64,000 nucleotides of DNA, from positions 4,340,001-4,404,000 of the forward strand of contig RQOL01000729.1 of the NCBI GenBank assembly GCA_013076295.1, read 5' to 3'. The notes under the pieces were generated by a model. It was not told where the DNA came from. It saw only the letters and a program-made list of their open reading frames with translations, and ran no database searches. Made by a program: the position numbers and the translations under genes. Below, piece by piece: positions 54,181 through 63,998 of the stretch. This DNA comes from Sanderia malayensis. Lineage: Eukaryota > Cnidaria > Scyphozoa > Semaeostomeae > Pelagiidae. How positions within the stretch are numbered: position 1 is the first letter of the stretch; each line of letters starts with the position of its first letter.

Positions 54181-54208
54181 CACTGTTTGCACCCTGCAAG
54201 TATCTAGT
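54181..54208 (+). other. proposed Helitron 3' terminus
   Basis: TTGCACCCTGCAA forms a 5-bp stem with a CCC loop, followed by GTATCTAG and T. Short hairpin, CTRR and a following T are the Helitron 3' signature, at the expected side of the gene. The matching 5' TC end near 47.65-47.70 kb could not be fixed. Confidence 0.45.
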
Positions 54209-54237
54209 TATTATGACTATTATTCTATTACTATTAT

Positions 54238-54622
54238 CTTGGTGCCAGTGTATACAATCTTAGTCACATGTTATTTTTGCACTAATAAATAAACATAAAA
54301 AATTAAATAATTATTATATTCGAACCATAGCTGAATCTATTATGATTAAAAGAGAAAAACCTGTGCTCAAGTGCCAAGAGAAATCAACTCCTTTACAACT
54401 TTTTAATTGATGTTCCTTTTTCGTAGATATTGTTCCTTTGATTTTTGCTGGTAGCATTATCGAGCTTTGTTAACGATTTTTAATTTGTTAATTTACACTA
54501 TTGCATTTTAATTGACTCTGAGGATGGTCGTTTGTTTGTACGACCGAATATATAGTCGTTTGTAGGAAAAATTAACGTTTTCCTAACATGAAGCTTCTGG
54601 TGATACTATTCATTCTTGAAGT
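54238..54622 (+). mobile_element. Penelope-like element fragment with inverted 5' piece
   Basis: 54279-54404 encodes the last about 41 codons of the GIY-YIG protein (INKHKKLNNYYIRTIAES...) and the following bases match the 3' region of the 47-kb copy. The 33 bases at 54238-54270 match the start of the other copy's coding part but in the opposite direction. A truncated element with its 5' piece flipped fits twin-priming-like reverse transcription. Confidence 0.75.
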
Positions 54623-55230
54623 ACTTATCAATTTATGGATTCCTCACTGTTCAGTGCCTTCATGTGTCACAAGCAAAATATATTGACATCCCCATGAAAC
54701 TATTTTTATCTTCAATATTGATCATGGATGAAGTATTCATAGACCAGTGGAAAGATAATTTTTACTTATTTTGCATTTCAAATATCCTTTCCCATGTAAT
54801 CGACAAGGGCTATTGATTATTATGGCTGTACAACTATCATGTTGTGCTATTATCCTGTAACTATCATATGGTCATTTCATTGATTATTAATTCTTCCTTT
54901 TTTCCTGTATGAATCCTAGTGAAACAAATAACTGTGCCGAACTGAAGCTGTCAATGTCACTAATACTTGCTATTCACACCATGCAAATGTAAAATGACCA
55001 AAACAAACATTGACTACACTATGCATAAAAAGTCAATGGAAACCTTGAAAAACCCATCGAAGGAGAATTCTGTTAATGTAAGTTTCTATCACATTATAAT
55101 TTAATCAGTTTTTGTGTCAGGTTATTGCCTAATTATAATACACTTATATGGGACACTGGTAAAATAAAAATCTATTACTTTCATCCTTGCCGTGCAGCTG
55201 CAATACGTGTACAGAATTAATGCTCATCTG
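54623..55230. other. spacer without recognised features
   Basis: AT-rich; one short plus-strand frame (54616-54816) without motif. Confidence 0.4.
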
Positions 55231-55233
55231 TTA

Positions 55234-55500
55234 AGGCCAAGATACACGAGTAGATATTACATTAGATATTCCTTTAGGTAGTCGTTTTCGAATTATCTAG
55301 ATGAATATCTGATCGTGTAACGAACAAAAAATATTGCTTTAGATATTCAAAAACGATTGTGGAATATCTAAATGTCGGTCGAATAAAATCAAATTGATTT
55401 GATTTTATTCTGAATAACTAATGCAACATCAAATGATGCCGACGATATCTTTACACAAAGTACTTCCTTAGGAGAGCAGAATTAGAAGAAAACATGGCGG
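55234..55500 (+). repeat. left long terminal inverted repeat of the foldback element
   Basis: Pairs with 55785-56051. Contains ATTAGATATTCCTTTAGG, TCGGTCGAATAAAATCAA and CACAAAGTACTTCCTTA, and runs up to the ATGGCGGATTC start codon region. Confidence 0.9.
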
Positions 55501-55787
55501 ATTCTGATGGAGAGCAGGAGGAAACTATGTTGTGTACCATTGCTGCTTGTGCCGGCGTATTGCATTGGTATGAAAAATGCGGTGTGAAAAAGCGGAAAAG
55601 AAATGTTTGGGCTAAGGTTTTTTTTCTTCGAAGAGAAGAAAGAGGTGCTTATAATATGATCATGCAAGAACTAAGATTGAAAGATGCGGAGTCCTTTCGT
55701 AAACAAGTTCTTACGTATATACTACAAGATAAATGTACCTTTGGTGGGTGCTTGTTTCCTCGTTTTGCTCAATCATCTGAAAACTAG
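55494..55787 (+). CDS. captured N-terminal Harbinger transposase-like peptide
   Basis: Reads MADSDGEQEETMLCTIAACA and then KKRKRNVWAKVFFLRREERG followed by AYNMIMQELRLKDAESFRK. The W-x-x-x-x-x-L-R-R-x-x-x-G-A-(Y/F) pattern is found near the start of Harbinger-type transposases. The frame leaves the family after about residue 70 and ends in sequence belonging to the right inverted repeat. Whether it is translated is unknown; a peptide like this could only act by binding DNA or partner proteins. Confidence 0.55.
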   Translation: MADSDGEQEETMLCTIAACAGVLHWYEKCGVKKRKRNVWAKVFFLRREERGAYNMIMQELRLKDAESFRKQVLTYILQDKCTFGGCLFPRFAQSSEN

Positions 55788-56051
55788 AAGCCGCCATGTT
55801 TGACATGTGCTTCGTAAGGAAGTACTTTGTGTAAAGATATCGTGGGCATCATTTGATGTTGCATTATTTATTCAGAATAAAATAAAATCAATTTGATTTT
55901 ATTCGACCGACATTTAGATATTCCACAATCGTTTCTGAATATCTAAAGCAATATTTTTTGTTGGTTACACGATCAGATATTCATCTAGATAATTCGAAAA
56001 CGACTACCTAAAGGAATATCTAATGTAATATCTACTCGTGTATCTCGGCCT
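55785..56051 (-). repeat. right long terminal inverted repeat of the foldback element
   Basis: Reverse complement of the left repeat, including a second ATGGCGGCTTC on the minus strand at about 55797, so the start-codon region itself is duplicated in inverted form. Confidence 0.88.
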
Positions 56052-56329
56052 TTATGCCATATGTGTATTCGTAAAATTTAAGTCCATTGTTCTGCTAACC
56101 TACCCACAGTTACAATTTACATTTATTCAACTTTTCACTATCCCTTCACCAAACGTTTTGTGCTTTCAAAGGTCAATTGCCATCTTATGATGCAATATTC
56201 CACGTCAATGCAAAAATCGCCAATACGAGGCTTATTTTGTCAAAACAAGGCCAATGTCTCAAACTTTATTCTTCACCCCCCTAAAGTACTGTGTACTATC
56301 TGGAAGCATGACCGAAAGCAAATACTAAG

Positions 56330-56995
56330 GTGAGCGCAGGGAGCCAAACCATTGTACGTGAGGTCTGAAGAGGCATGAGCGTAAGCGAATTCAGTACACA
56401 AAGTGCACTCTATCAGTCAATGTTTTTTGATAATAGATAGACAGGCGAGCACAGCGAGCTAACCCATTGTCCGTGGGGTTGAAAGAGGCATGAGCGTAAG
56501 CAAATGCAGTACACAAAGTGCACCCTATCAGTCAATGTTTTTTGATAATAGATAGACAGGCGAGCACAGCGAGCTAACCCATTGTACGTGGGGTTGAAAG
56601 GGGCATGAGCGGAAGCGAATGCAGCGCACGAAGTGCGCCCCATCAGGCAATGTTTCTTGACAATCAATAGACAGGCGAGCGCAGCGAGCTAACCCTATGT
56701 AAGTGGGGTTGAAAGGGGCATGAGCGTAAGGGAATGCAGCGCCCGAAGTGTGCTGCATAGATAGACAGCCCTATCAGTCAATGTTTCTTGATAATAGATA
56801 GACAACCAGATTAAGCTTTTTTTACTTGACAGACTGTGGCAAGTGAGCAAAGACACCTGTATATTTGTATGCATGTATGTATGTATGTATGTATGTATGT
56901 ATGTATGTATGTATATTTGTAGGTATGTATGTATGTATGTACTTTTTTTACTTGACGGGCTGGGGCCAACGAGTGAAGTGAGTGATGACCCCTGG
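56330..56995 (+). mobile_element. Helitron-like non-autonomous element, copy E, 5' truncated
   Basis: About four monomers of the 115-bp type (starts near 56329, 56443, 56558, 56673), then AAGCTTTTTTTACTTGAC, a GTAT microsatellite, and a second ACTTGACGGGCTGGGGCCAA segment ending GATGACCCCTGG followed by T. CTGG also fits CTRR. The tail segment is present twice, once degenerate at 56814-56852, around the microsatellite. Confidence 0.72.
56863..56941. repeat. (GTAT)n microsatellite within copy E
   Basis: Roughly 17 tetranucleotide units with a few interruptions. Confidence 0.93.
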
Positions 56996-57469
56996 TTTTA
57001 AGTAAATCTGAGGAATTTTTCGTAAAAATCTGAGGAATTTCACATACCGTAAATCCTCCAATTAACCCCTCCAATTAAGGGCCTTATTGATTTTTCACAT
57101 TTTCAGATGGGGGATTATTCGAGGTGGTATTATTAGAGGGGGCAGGGACCAATTCGACGATTGACGGTAAAGGACAGTCAAAACACTCTGCCCTACACAA
57201 CTTAACGCATCATATATCCGCACAAGAAAACACACCTTTGAAACCACTGATTACACCTACATTCCTATCATATAAGGAAAGATGTAGAAATAAAAAAAAT
57301 GTATTTCATTTTAAAAATTTCAATATATATTCTTCAACTCTTTAATTACATTAAGGCATAGTCTAGAGCACGCATTATGGGGCAGCGAATTAAACTATCT
57401 TTGATGCGCCCATAATGCGCCTGCATAGCGCTTCAAGTACTGCAGATCAGCGAGAGTTTAGATGACGCA
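56996..57469. other. spacer with a possible Harbinger 5' end
   Basis: Contains CCGTAAATCCTCCAATTAA, a word common at ends of DNA transposons, and a short inverted pair (GCACGCATTATGGGGC near 57370 and GCGCCCATAATGCGCC near 57407). No matching right end was established. Confidence 0.35.
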
Positions 57470-57632
57470 TTGAGTTTGTGGCGTATTAAATTTAGACTCA
57501 CTACATTGCGACCCTGTGCCTGGCTCACAGTTTTCCAAAATGGCGCCTTCGAAAACATCTCTGAGTTTTTATTCAAAAATAATGGCTATGAACAATCGTC
57601 GAAATCAAATGAACTGAAAGAAGTGAACAAGG

Positions 57633-58682
57633 ATGCGAATTTTTATGGAAATGTACAGAATGTGGAGAACCAGAGTTGCTCTGTCTTTTCAACTTGTGCT
57701 ACTTCTGCACCTTTCTTCAGAAAGAAGGCCCACAACAAGGAGATGCAAATGTCTGCCAAGAATTCAAGGTTGGTGGAATATGGTATGGGCAGCTTTTGTT
57801 GATTCAAACAAAACTTTCGTGCTACAAAAGCAACATTCCTGCTAATAGTTCATCTAGGCTGGCGAAAGAATCGGTTACAGAAGACCCAATGACACCAGAG
57901 ATAAGAATAGCTGTTTGTATGTACAGGCCTGTCAGGGGTGATTACCTACACATCATAGCTGAACTGGTTGGCTTAGGTAAAGCAACAGTTTGTTTGATTG
58001 TCAAGGAAGTCTGTGAAGCCCTTGTTGATTGCATGTGGCATGAACATTTGGATTCAAAAATGCCATCAGACATCAATTCTTTGGGAGAGGTGATGGATTT
58101 TTCTTATCCGGAGTGGCAATTTCAATGCTGCTTTGGAGCTATTGATGGTTGGCACATACGGATTAAATGTCCGAAAGGCGGTGCTGAGAGTACCAAAGAA
58201 TATCACAACTTCAAGAATTTCTATATCATCGAGATGGCAATAGCAAATGCCAAATATCAAATTGTGTGGGCTAGTAGTAGATATCCTGGGAACAACCATG
58301 ACTCCATGATTTTTCAGTCGACAACCTTACACCAAAAGATTTCTGATGAAGACTTTGTTACAAAGTATTCCAAGAAAGATGCAGGTGTGGAGATATACCC
58401 AATGCTGATCGGTGATTCCGCCTTTCCATTTATGCCATGGCTTATGAAGAGCAGAGATATTATAATTACCGTTTGAGCAGGGCTCACATGGTTGTGGAGG
58501 GAGCTTGCGGCCAACTTAAAGGGTGTTGGTGCATATTACAGCGCAAAAATGAATCTGAAGTCCCAACTGTGCGAATAATGTCTGTTGCATGTATCATCTT
58601 CCAAAATCTGTGCATTGATGTGAGTGATAAATGCTTGAGTGCTTGGGATTTGACATTAGATCCAAGCGCTCGAAGAAGATGA
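57633..58682 (+). pseudogene. PIF/Harbinger DDE transposase, two frameshifts
   Basis: The N-terminal piece is in one frame (RCKCLPRIQGWWNMVWAAFV near 57740), the body in a second (57850-58476): AVCMYRPVRGDYLHIIAELV, helix-turn-helix-like LGKATVCLIVKEVCEAL, CCFGAIDGWHIRIKCPKGGA (first Asp), YPGNNHDSMIFQST (second Asp), LIGDSAFPFMPWLMK. A frameshift near 58465 leads to NYRLSRAHMVVEGACGQLKG (Glu) and VACIIFQNLCIDV, ending at 58682. The complete D-D-E set is visible. Convergent partner at 59210-59760. Better preserved than the 15-kb copy. Confidence 0.87.
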
Positions 58683-59209
58683 CCACCACCTGCTCGCAGT
58701 GACCTTCTTCACATGACGAGTTGCAGAGGGATTCCAGAGAGCTCAACTAAAGCTTGCCAAATAAGAGAAGAGAAAAGACTGGCAATGTTGTGATGTTCAT
58801 GTTCATGCTTGATAATCTTTTGAACTTTTGAAGATACTTCTGTTGTTACTTTGAATTTTAAATTGAGTGCACTAGAAAACAAGTTAGACATGTTTGCAAA
58901 GCTATCTCTAAAAATAGTTAAGACAGAATATTGCAATTCTTTATCAAAGGAATTTGAAAATTTCTGTAAAATCTTAGTTTGCTTTTCAAAGCTGGCTTTG
59001 CTTTAAGAAAGAATGTGATTTTCTATTGTATCAATTATGAGAGAGTTTTGCAAACATGCATTCTTCTTTCTGGTGCACTTGGTTAATTAAATTAATTAAT
59101 CATGTTTAGTATAACTTTTGATATAATTCAATTTGTGTTCAGTTGTTAGGATAAAACTAGAATAAAAAACTACAAAGAAAATAACTTTAGTTCTGAGAAG
59201 CAAGAGGAA

Positions 59210-59760
59210 TTATTGATTGAATCCTTTCTTTTCTTCATTTATAAATGTTATCCAGCAAGATGCGGTCATTTCTGTATTGTCTGCAACAACATTTGGACTA
59301 TAAGTTATAGGAGCTTGATTGTAGTTTGGTGGTGGAACGTTGTATTGATTTGGGTGTTGTGGGGGCATCATTATTATCTGTTGCATTTTCAAATGCATTT
59401 CAGCCATTTCTTTATCATGTTGCCTACTTCTTTCATTGTCTTCTCTTATGAATTTTATAAAACTCTCTGTGGGATCAGCAGAGGCAACCTTTTTGAAGGC
59501 AATAACAGCCCCCTTTACCAACTCCTGAGTTGTTTCCTTCTCTTTGCCCGTTTTGGAGGAACAGGGACAAAAAGTTCTTGCTTTATGGCTGTCCTCTTAG
59601 TAACAGTTGCTTCTTCTCCCATTCGACGACTGTCCACATCTGATGTGGCGGTCTTATCCAAGACTTGGAATGATGGTTCCTTTGCCATTTCTGGGTTAGA
59701 TGAATCTCTGGACCCAACGTATGGATCCAGAGATTCATGTCATCCAACTTATTTTCCATA
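59210..59760 (-). pseudogene. PIF/Harbinger Myb-like partner, C-terminal part
   Basis: On the minus strand: NPEMAKEPSFQVLDKTATSD near 59690, LFVPVPPKRAKREKETTQEL near 59560, VKGAVIAFKKVASADPTESF, then KFIREDNERSRQHDKEMAEM and a Pro/Asn/Tyr-rich tail. It matches the tail of the protein at 13699-14513 block by block (VPxPP, basic patch, A/F-x-x-F/V...DPT, EN-x-x-x-x-R). The Myb domain itself would lie to the right and is not readable. Same gene arrangement relative to the transposase in both Harbinger loci. Confidence 0.65.
59700..59738. repeat. 13-bp perfect inverted repeat in the partner gene
   Basis: ATGAATCTCTGGA (59700-59712) and TCCAGAGATTCAT (59726-59738) around a 13-base spacer. It interrupts the Myb-like reading frame at its upstream limit. 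Confidence 0.8.
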
Positions 59761-59829
59761 AGGTTGGCAGTTCCAGACTTCGTAGTAGCTATGTTTTTCT
59801 CTTTTGGCTTTAGATTTGCGACTTTGGCT

Positions 59830-60446
59830 TAGAGAGATGAAAAGAGTTAGACAGGAGTGGAGAAATGACGGAAGAGGTATGATGTGAGCAAAAGCTTTTA
59901 CTGGCCCCCAGCAAGGGGGAAAAACGTTTTGAACGTCCAGCTATTGTTTTATTTTATATGAACTGACCAATCATTGCCCTTTAAGAACAATAGAAATGCA
60001 ACAAAATGCAACAAAATTGTCTGTCATAGCGGCTAAAATCCCGCCGAGCTGTGAGAAAGTGATGTTTTTATTTAGGTTTGCTGCCACATATAGTTTCAAA
60101 AAACAACTTCAAACAAACATTTTTCAAAAGAGCAATAATTTTTCAAAATTTCCATCGCCCTGATTTTTAAAATTCATCCTAAAAACAAAGATATGAAAAC
60201 AAAAACATGCTATTTTTTCATGAATTTCGCCATATTTTAAATAAACAACAAGCTTTATTTACTCTTGCTAATGAATTGAGGCAAGAAATAAGTACTCCTC
60301 TTCGCACTCCACATGTTTTTTATTATTTTTGCGTTGCCTTTGTAATTTTTTCACTGGGGCTATCTTATGCCCTGGCGAGTGTTGTTTCTAGTTTTGTCAT
60401 TGCATCTTTATTAAAATTGTAATGACTTATCATTATCATGTTTCAG
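59830..60446. other. spacer, no supported gene
   Basis: A plus-strand frame at 60207-60422 contains ELRQEISTPLRTPH and then a hydrophobic stretch; it could include an upstream exon of the two small exons that follow, but no good donor was found. Confidence 0.35.
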
Positions 60447-60758
60447 GGTGTCAACTATCAGGGATGCGTACGATAATAACTCATCGGAGGACGAAAGGTT
60501 AATGTATGTTTTAGATTGCTATCCCCTGTTATTTATTTTTCTGCCATTCCATTATTTATCGCAATTGCTGAGGCTTGTTGTCTCGTTGTTGGATGTCAGA
60601 GGAAGGTTTTCTTGCTGGGGATTAATATGAGATATCTTTTTGGGGGATCTGAATGTTATAGTTTGGGTCGGTTATGATTTTGCAGTTGTTGAATTCTAGG
60701 CCGAGAAAAAGAAAAAACAAATTTCCCAAGACACCCAACACTGCCATGTCAAGTGCAG
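60447..60758 (+). CDS. two small exons of an unrecognised gene
   Basis: Exon 60447-60497 (acceptor TGTTTCAG, donor AAAG|GTTAATG) reads VSTIRDAYDNNSSEDER; exon 60700-60758 (acceptor GAATTCTAG, donor GCAG|GTACTG) reads PRKRKNKFPKTPNTAMSSAG. Phases agree at the junction (AG|G = Arg). The peptide has a basic patch like a nuclear localisation signal after an acidic Ser-rich run. No domain recognised; could be host or TE. Confidence 0.45.
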
Positions 60759-61797
60759 GTACTGATCGTATATCTCAATAGAGTCTCAAATTTCATCTAT
60801 TTTCTTTGGTAGCAAGAGAGAAGCAAGTTTTTGAACATTTTGGTTCCTTTTAAGATTTCACAGCACATAGCATCACAAACAATTTCATTGCTGCCCCTGA
60901 AGACTTCTTGAAATTGGAACAGATAAAGAAGAGCATAAATTTGTTCTCTCTTGAACCTGAACTTCATTTTGTACTGTTGTCAAATCAAATATTTCGTGTT
61001 ACCAATATAACTGATGCAGTGCAAATCTTGTTGATTAAATTTATGATTATGAAGCAATAACAGATCATGAACAAAAATATTATTTGTCGTATAAATTTAA
61101 AATCGTATCACTATTTTGAGAATTTTCTTTTATTTCGAGAAACCTTTTGAATGTTGGCACGAAAGATCGGTCGTCCTAACAAAGGTTGCCATTTTGGAAG
61201 CAAAATTTGATGAGAACAACGACTGTCCTCGCACCAGGCCTCCAACGGGAGTCATCTTGAGATAGGTCGTGTTTTGGAAACTCTCTATTGTCATGATCGG
61301 CGGATCCTTCAGTGCTGCAGGTCTCCATGAAAGTAGATACCTACGCTTTCAAATTGTTGGCAAAGTCAACTTTTTCTTATTCGCAAAGGAACACAAACTG
61401 TCTATCCATCTGTCATACTTGCTTGAGTAGCCCACATGATGAAACTTCACCATTTGTCGCTGGTGATCTCTTTCAACTATCTCAACATAATGAATATTAT
61501 TCATACAATGTGTAATGAGTCTAGATGGAGAAGGCAGTCCTTGGTGATCAAGACTTCTTACACCTTAGGCCATGATGGCCAAGGAAGCTGTTTGTTGTGT
61601 CATAACAATCCCACCATTATCATATCGGACTCAAATTTTATCTGTTTATAAATTTCAAAAACCGTTAATGTAAACTAAAACTAATTTATTACATTAATAA
61701 AAATTAACTATTTTATTAAGCTATTTGCTAACACTTCCACATCAGCAAAAGCTGCCATATAGATAATATACATTATGAAGTAAATAATGTATGTTAA
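60759..61797. other. about 1 kb without recognised features
   Basis: Short open frames only. Confidence 0.4.
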
Positions 61798-61905
61798 TGT
61801 TATCTCAAGAAATTGGGTGTTAAGCATATTTCTTAAAAGCTAGGAATAAGCTTTTACGGTCGGTGATACCGATTTGCTGTGCAAATTTCGGCCGATACAC
61901 CTGGC
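61798..61905 (+). repeat. direct repeat, first copy
   Basis: TTATCTCAAGAAATTGGG...GTTAAGCATA, then AGGAATAAGCTTTTACGGTC, GGTGATAC and GATTTGCTGTGCAAATTTCG. Recurs at 62228-62335. Confidence 0.88.
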
Positions 61906-62227
61906 AGTAATAACCGGACTGGTTAAACTGCAGACTAATGACGAGAAATCATAATTTGAACTCAAAAAAACAATAAAAGAGGACAGGGTGGGTGGGAGAA
62001 GTCAATCCTTGTTCTATGCGCTAGGCCTTAGAATGATTGTTGCATCTGAACTTGGCACGAACATGCCTTGAATAAGTTGGCAAAGAGATTACCGACGTCA
62101 ATATATTTTGTTAGGTTTGCTTAACCACACCCTTGTGGGATCATGTTGATGGACATACACATTATTTCGCAGTGGCAATTTCTATCGCACATTAATTGTT
62201 GTTAAATTACATTTAACACCTATTGAA

Positions 62228-62335
62228 TATTATCTCAAGAAATTGGGCGTTAAGCATACCGGCCCTGATTGCTTGAGTAGGAATAAGCTTTTACGGTCGG
62301 TGATACTGATTTGCTGTGCAAATTTCGGCACACAG
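62228..62335 (+). repeat. direct repeat, second copy
   Basis: About 85-90% identical to 61798-61905, offset 430 bases, same orientation. Intervening DNA is unrelated to the repeat. Confidence 0.88.
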
Positions 62336-62723
62336 AACACGAAGTGTGACCCCACCGAACGTATATTATTATTGTTATTATATTTTTATTATCGTGAGTA
62401 TAATTAGTTTCTTTCTGTCAGAACTGTTTAAAATTACCTATTCTTGGGAGCAGGTGGAGGCGACTTCTCCTCGCCCACGAAACAAAAAGCCTTAACAAAA
62501 TGGCAGGTCAGGAACAAAATGCATAAGCATAACTGCGAAATCATAAAACCATAATGGAGGTCACCCGCTGCCGACTTCAGCGAGTCGACGGTGGCCTCCT
62601 AAGGAAACTAAAAGCCAAAAAGGCTGCAGGCATAAAGCCAGACGAACCCAAAGAGTGGCATATAAGTTGGTATTAAGCCGCCAACGCGACGCATTTCTTT
62701 TATTATTGAGCCACCAATGGAGA

Positions 62724-63171
62724 CAGAATATGGTTGGCAAAACGCAGAGCCCCAGATAGCACGAGTCACGTGGGGACTGGGCACCACGGCGCTTGACTGA
62801 CTTCTTTGGGTATCACTTACTATATCACATGTAGGCCATGAATACAGCCAAAACAAAGCCTAGTGGCAATTCAAATACATAACCATTATATGTGTTATAT
62901 AGAATATGGTTGACAAAATGCAGAGACCCCAGATAGTACGAGTCACATGGGGACTGGCCACCACGGCGCATGACTGACTTCTGTGGGCATCACTTACTAT
63001 ATCACATGTAGGCCATGAATACAGCCAAAACAAAGCCTAGTGGCAATTGAAATACATAACCATTATATGTGTTATACAGAATATGGTTGACAAAATGCAG
63101 AGACCCCAGATAGTATGAGTCACGTGGGGACTGGCCACCACGGCGCTTGACTGACTTCTGTGGGCATCACT
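62724..63171. repeat. 177-bp tandem repeat, about 2.5 copies
   Basis: Units start AGAATATGGTTG at about 62724, 62901 and 63078. Each holds CACGTGGGGACTGG (CACATGGGG in unit 2), CTGACTTCT and, in units 1 and 2, TATCACATGTAGGCCATGAA. The third unit is cut at 63171 by the copia LTR. Confidence 0.93.
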
Positions 63172-63341
63172 TGTTAAACTTATAAGATTTGTAGACGAGA
63201 AATCATACGACCATTTTGGATAAAGCACGAGGCAAGAAGAATCATGTGATATATACTTTACAGGGATACAAGATAACTATAATGATAATAATGATAGAAA
63301 GGAATCATAACGCACATGACGCATAATTAACATCTTTAACA
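63172..63341 (-). repeat. copia 3' LTR, 170 bp
   Basis: On the minus strand it starts TGTTAAAG and ends GTTTAACA, with TGTTAAA/TTTAACA as terminal inverted repeat. The purine-rich GACGAGTGGGAG just upstream is the likely polypurine tract. Confidence 0.8.
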
Positions 63342-63458
63342 CTCCCACTCGTCATGTGTATTGAACAAAACATAGAACTAAATATATCAAATAAGTAGAT
63401 AGTAGTAAATATAGAGTTGCATTGGGAGTCCAGTTTATCAAACGTTGAGTAGTCAGTA

Positions 63459-63998
63459 TTATAGGATTCCCAATTTGTTGCATAAGTCTTTAAATCTCAG
63501 TCGATTGATTCCTTTGGTCATCGCATCCGCGAGCATGTCCACAGTTGGACAGTAATCTATTGTAAACTCTTTCTTTCGTACAAGATCTCTTACAAAGTGG
63601 TGTCTGACGTCTATGTGCTTTGTGCGAGCATGATTTTCAGGGTTCTTCGTCAGCGCTATAGCACCCTGATTATCTTCGTATAGTAGATTATTCTCTTGAC
63701 TATATCCTAAATTAGTGACAAATGATTTCAGCCATATTAGCTCTTGAGCAGCAAATGATAAAGCCACATATTCTGCCTCCGTTGATGATAAAGCCACGAT
63801 CGATTGATGTTTGCTCCGCCAACTTACTAAACCACCGCATATTGTGAACACGTAACCGGATGTGGATCTTCTTTCAGTAATATCTCCGGCCCAGTCTGCA
63901 TCTGCATATCCAGTGACGTTCACATTATTAGAATTCGTAGCATTGAATTCTAGGCGAACATCTAGAGTTCCTTTAATGTATCTTAGAACTCGTTTCAT
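63459..63998 (-). CDS. pol: copia polyprotein C-terminus (RNase H), open to the window edge
   Basis: Removes RNA from the RNA-DNA hybrid during retrotransposition. Reading leftward: MKRVLRYIKGTLDVRLEFNA, VTGYADADWAGDITERRSTS (first Asp of RNase H), GYVF, VSWRSKHQSIVALSSTEAEY (Glu), LLYEDNQGAIALTKNP (Asp), HIDVRHHFVRDLV and DMLADAMTKGI, then the stop at 63459. This is the standard copia pol end, with no stop or frameshift in 179 codons. Upstream integrase and RT lie outside the window, so intactness of the whole element cannot be judged. Confidence 0.93.
   Translation of the reverse strand: MKRVLRYIKGTLDVRLEFNATNSNNVNVTGYADADWAGDITERRSTSGYVFTICGGLVSWRSKHQSIVALSSTEAEYVALSFAAQELIWLKSFVTNLGYSQENNLLYEDNQGAIALTKNPENHARTKHIDVRHHFVRDLVRKKEFTIDYCPTVDMLADAMTKGINRLRFKDLCNKLGIL

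Larger units (their letters stand above)
55234..56051 (+). mobile_element. PIF/Harbinger foldback element, 818 bp, TTA duplications
   Basis: TTA at 55231-55233 and 56052-56054 flank it. Its ends AGGCCAAGATACACGAGTAG and its reverse complement start inverted repeats about 265 bp long and over 90% alike. Three-base TWA duplications are the mark of PIF/Harbinger. The middle has a 97-codon frame similar to the start of Harbinger-type transposases. It lacks the catalytic part, so it is non-autonomous. Confidence 0.88.

Noticed and set aside
61860..61905. tRNA-derived SINE in the direct repeat
   Set aside because: I could not find convincing A and B box promoter words or a cloverleaf.
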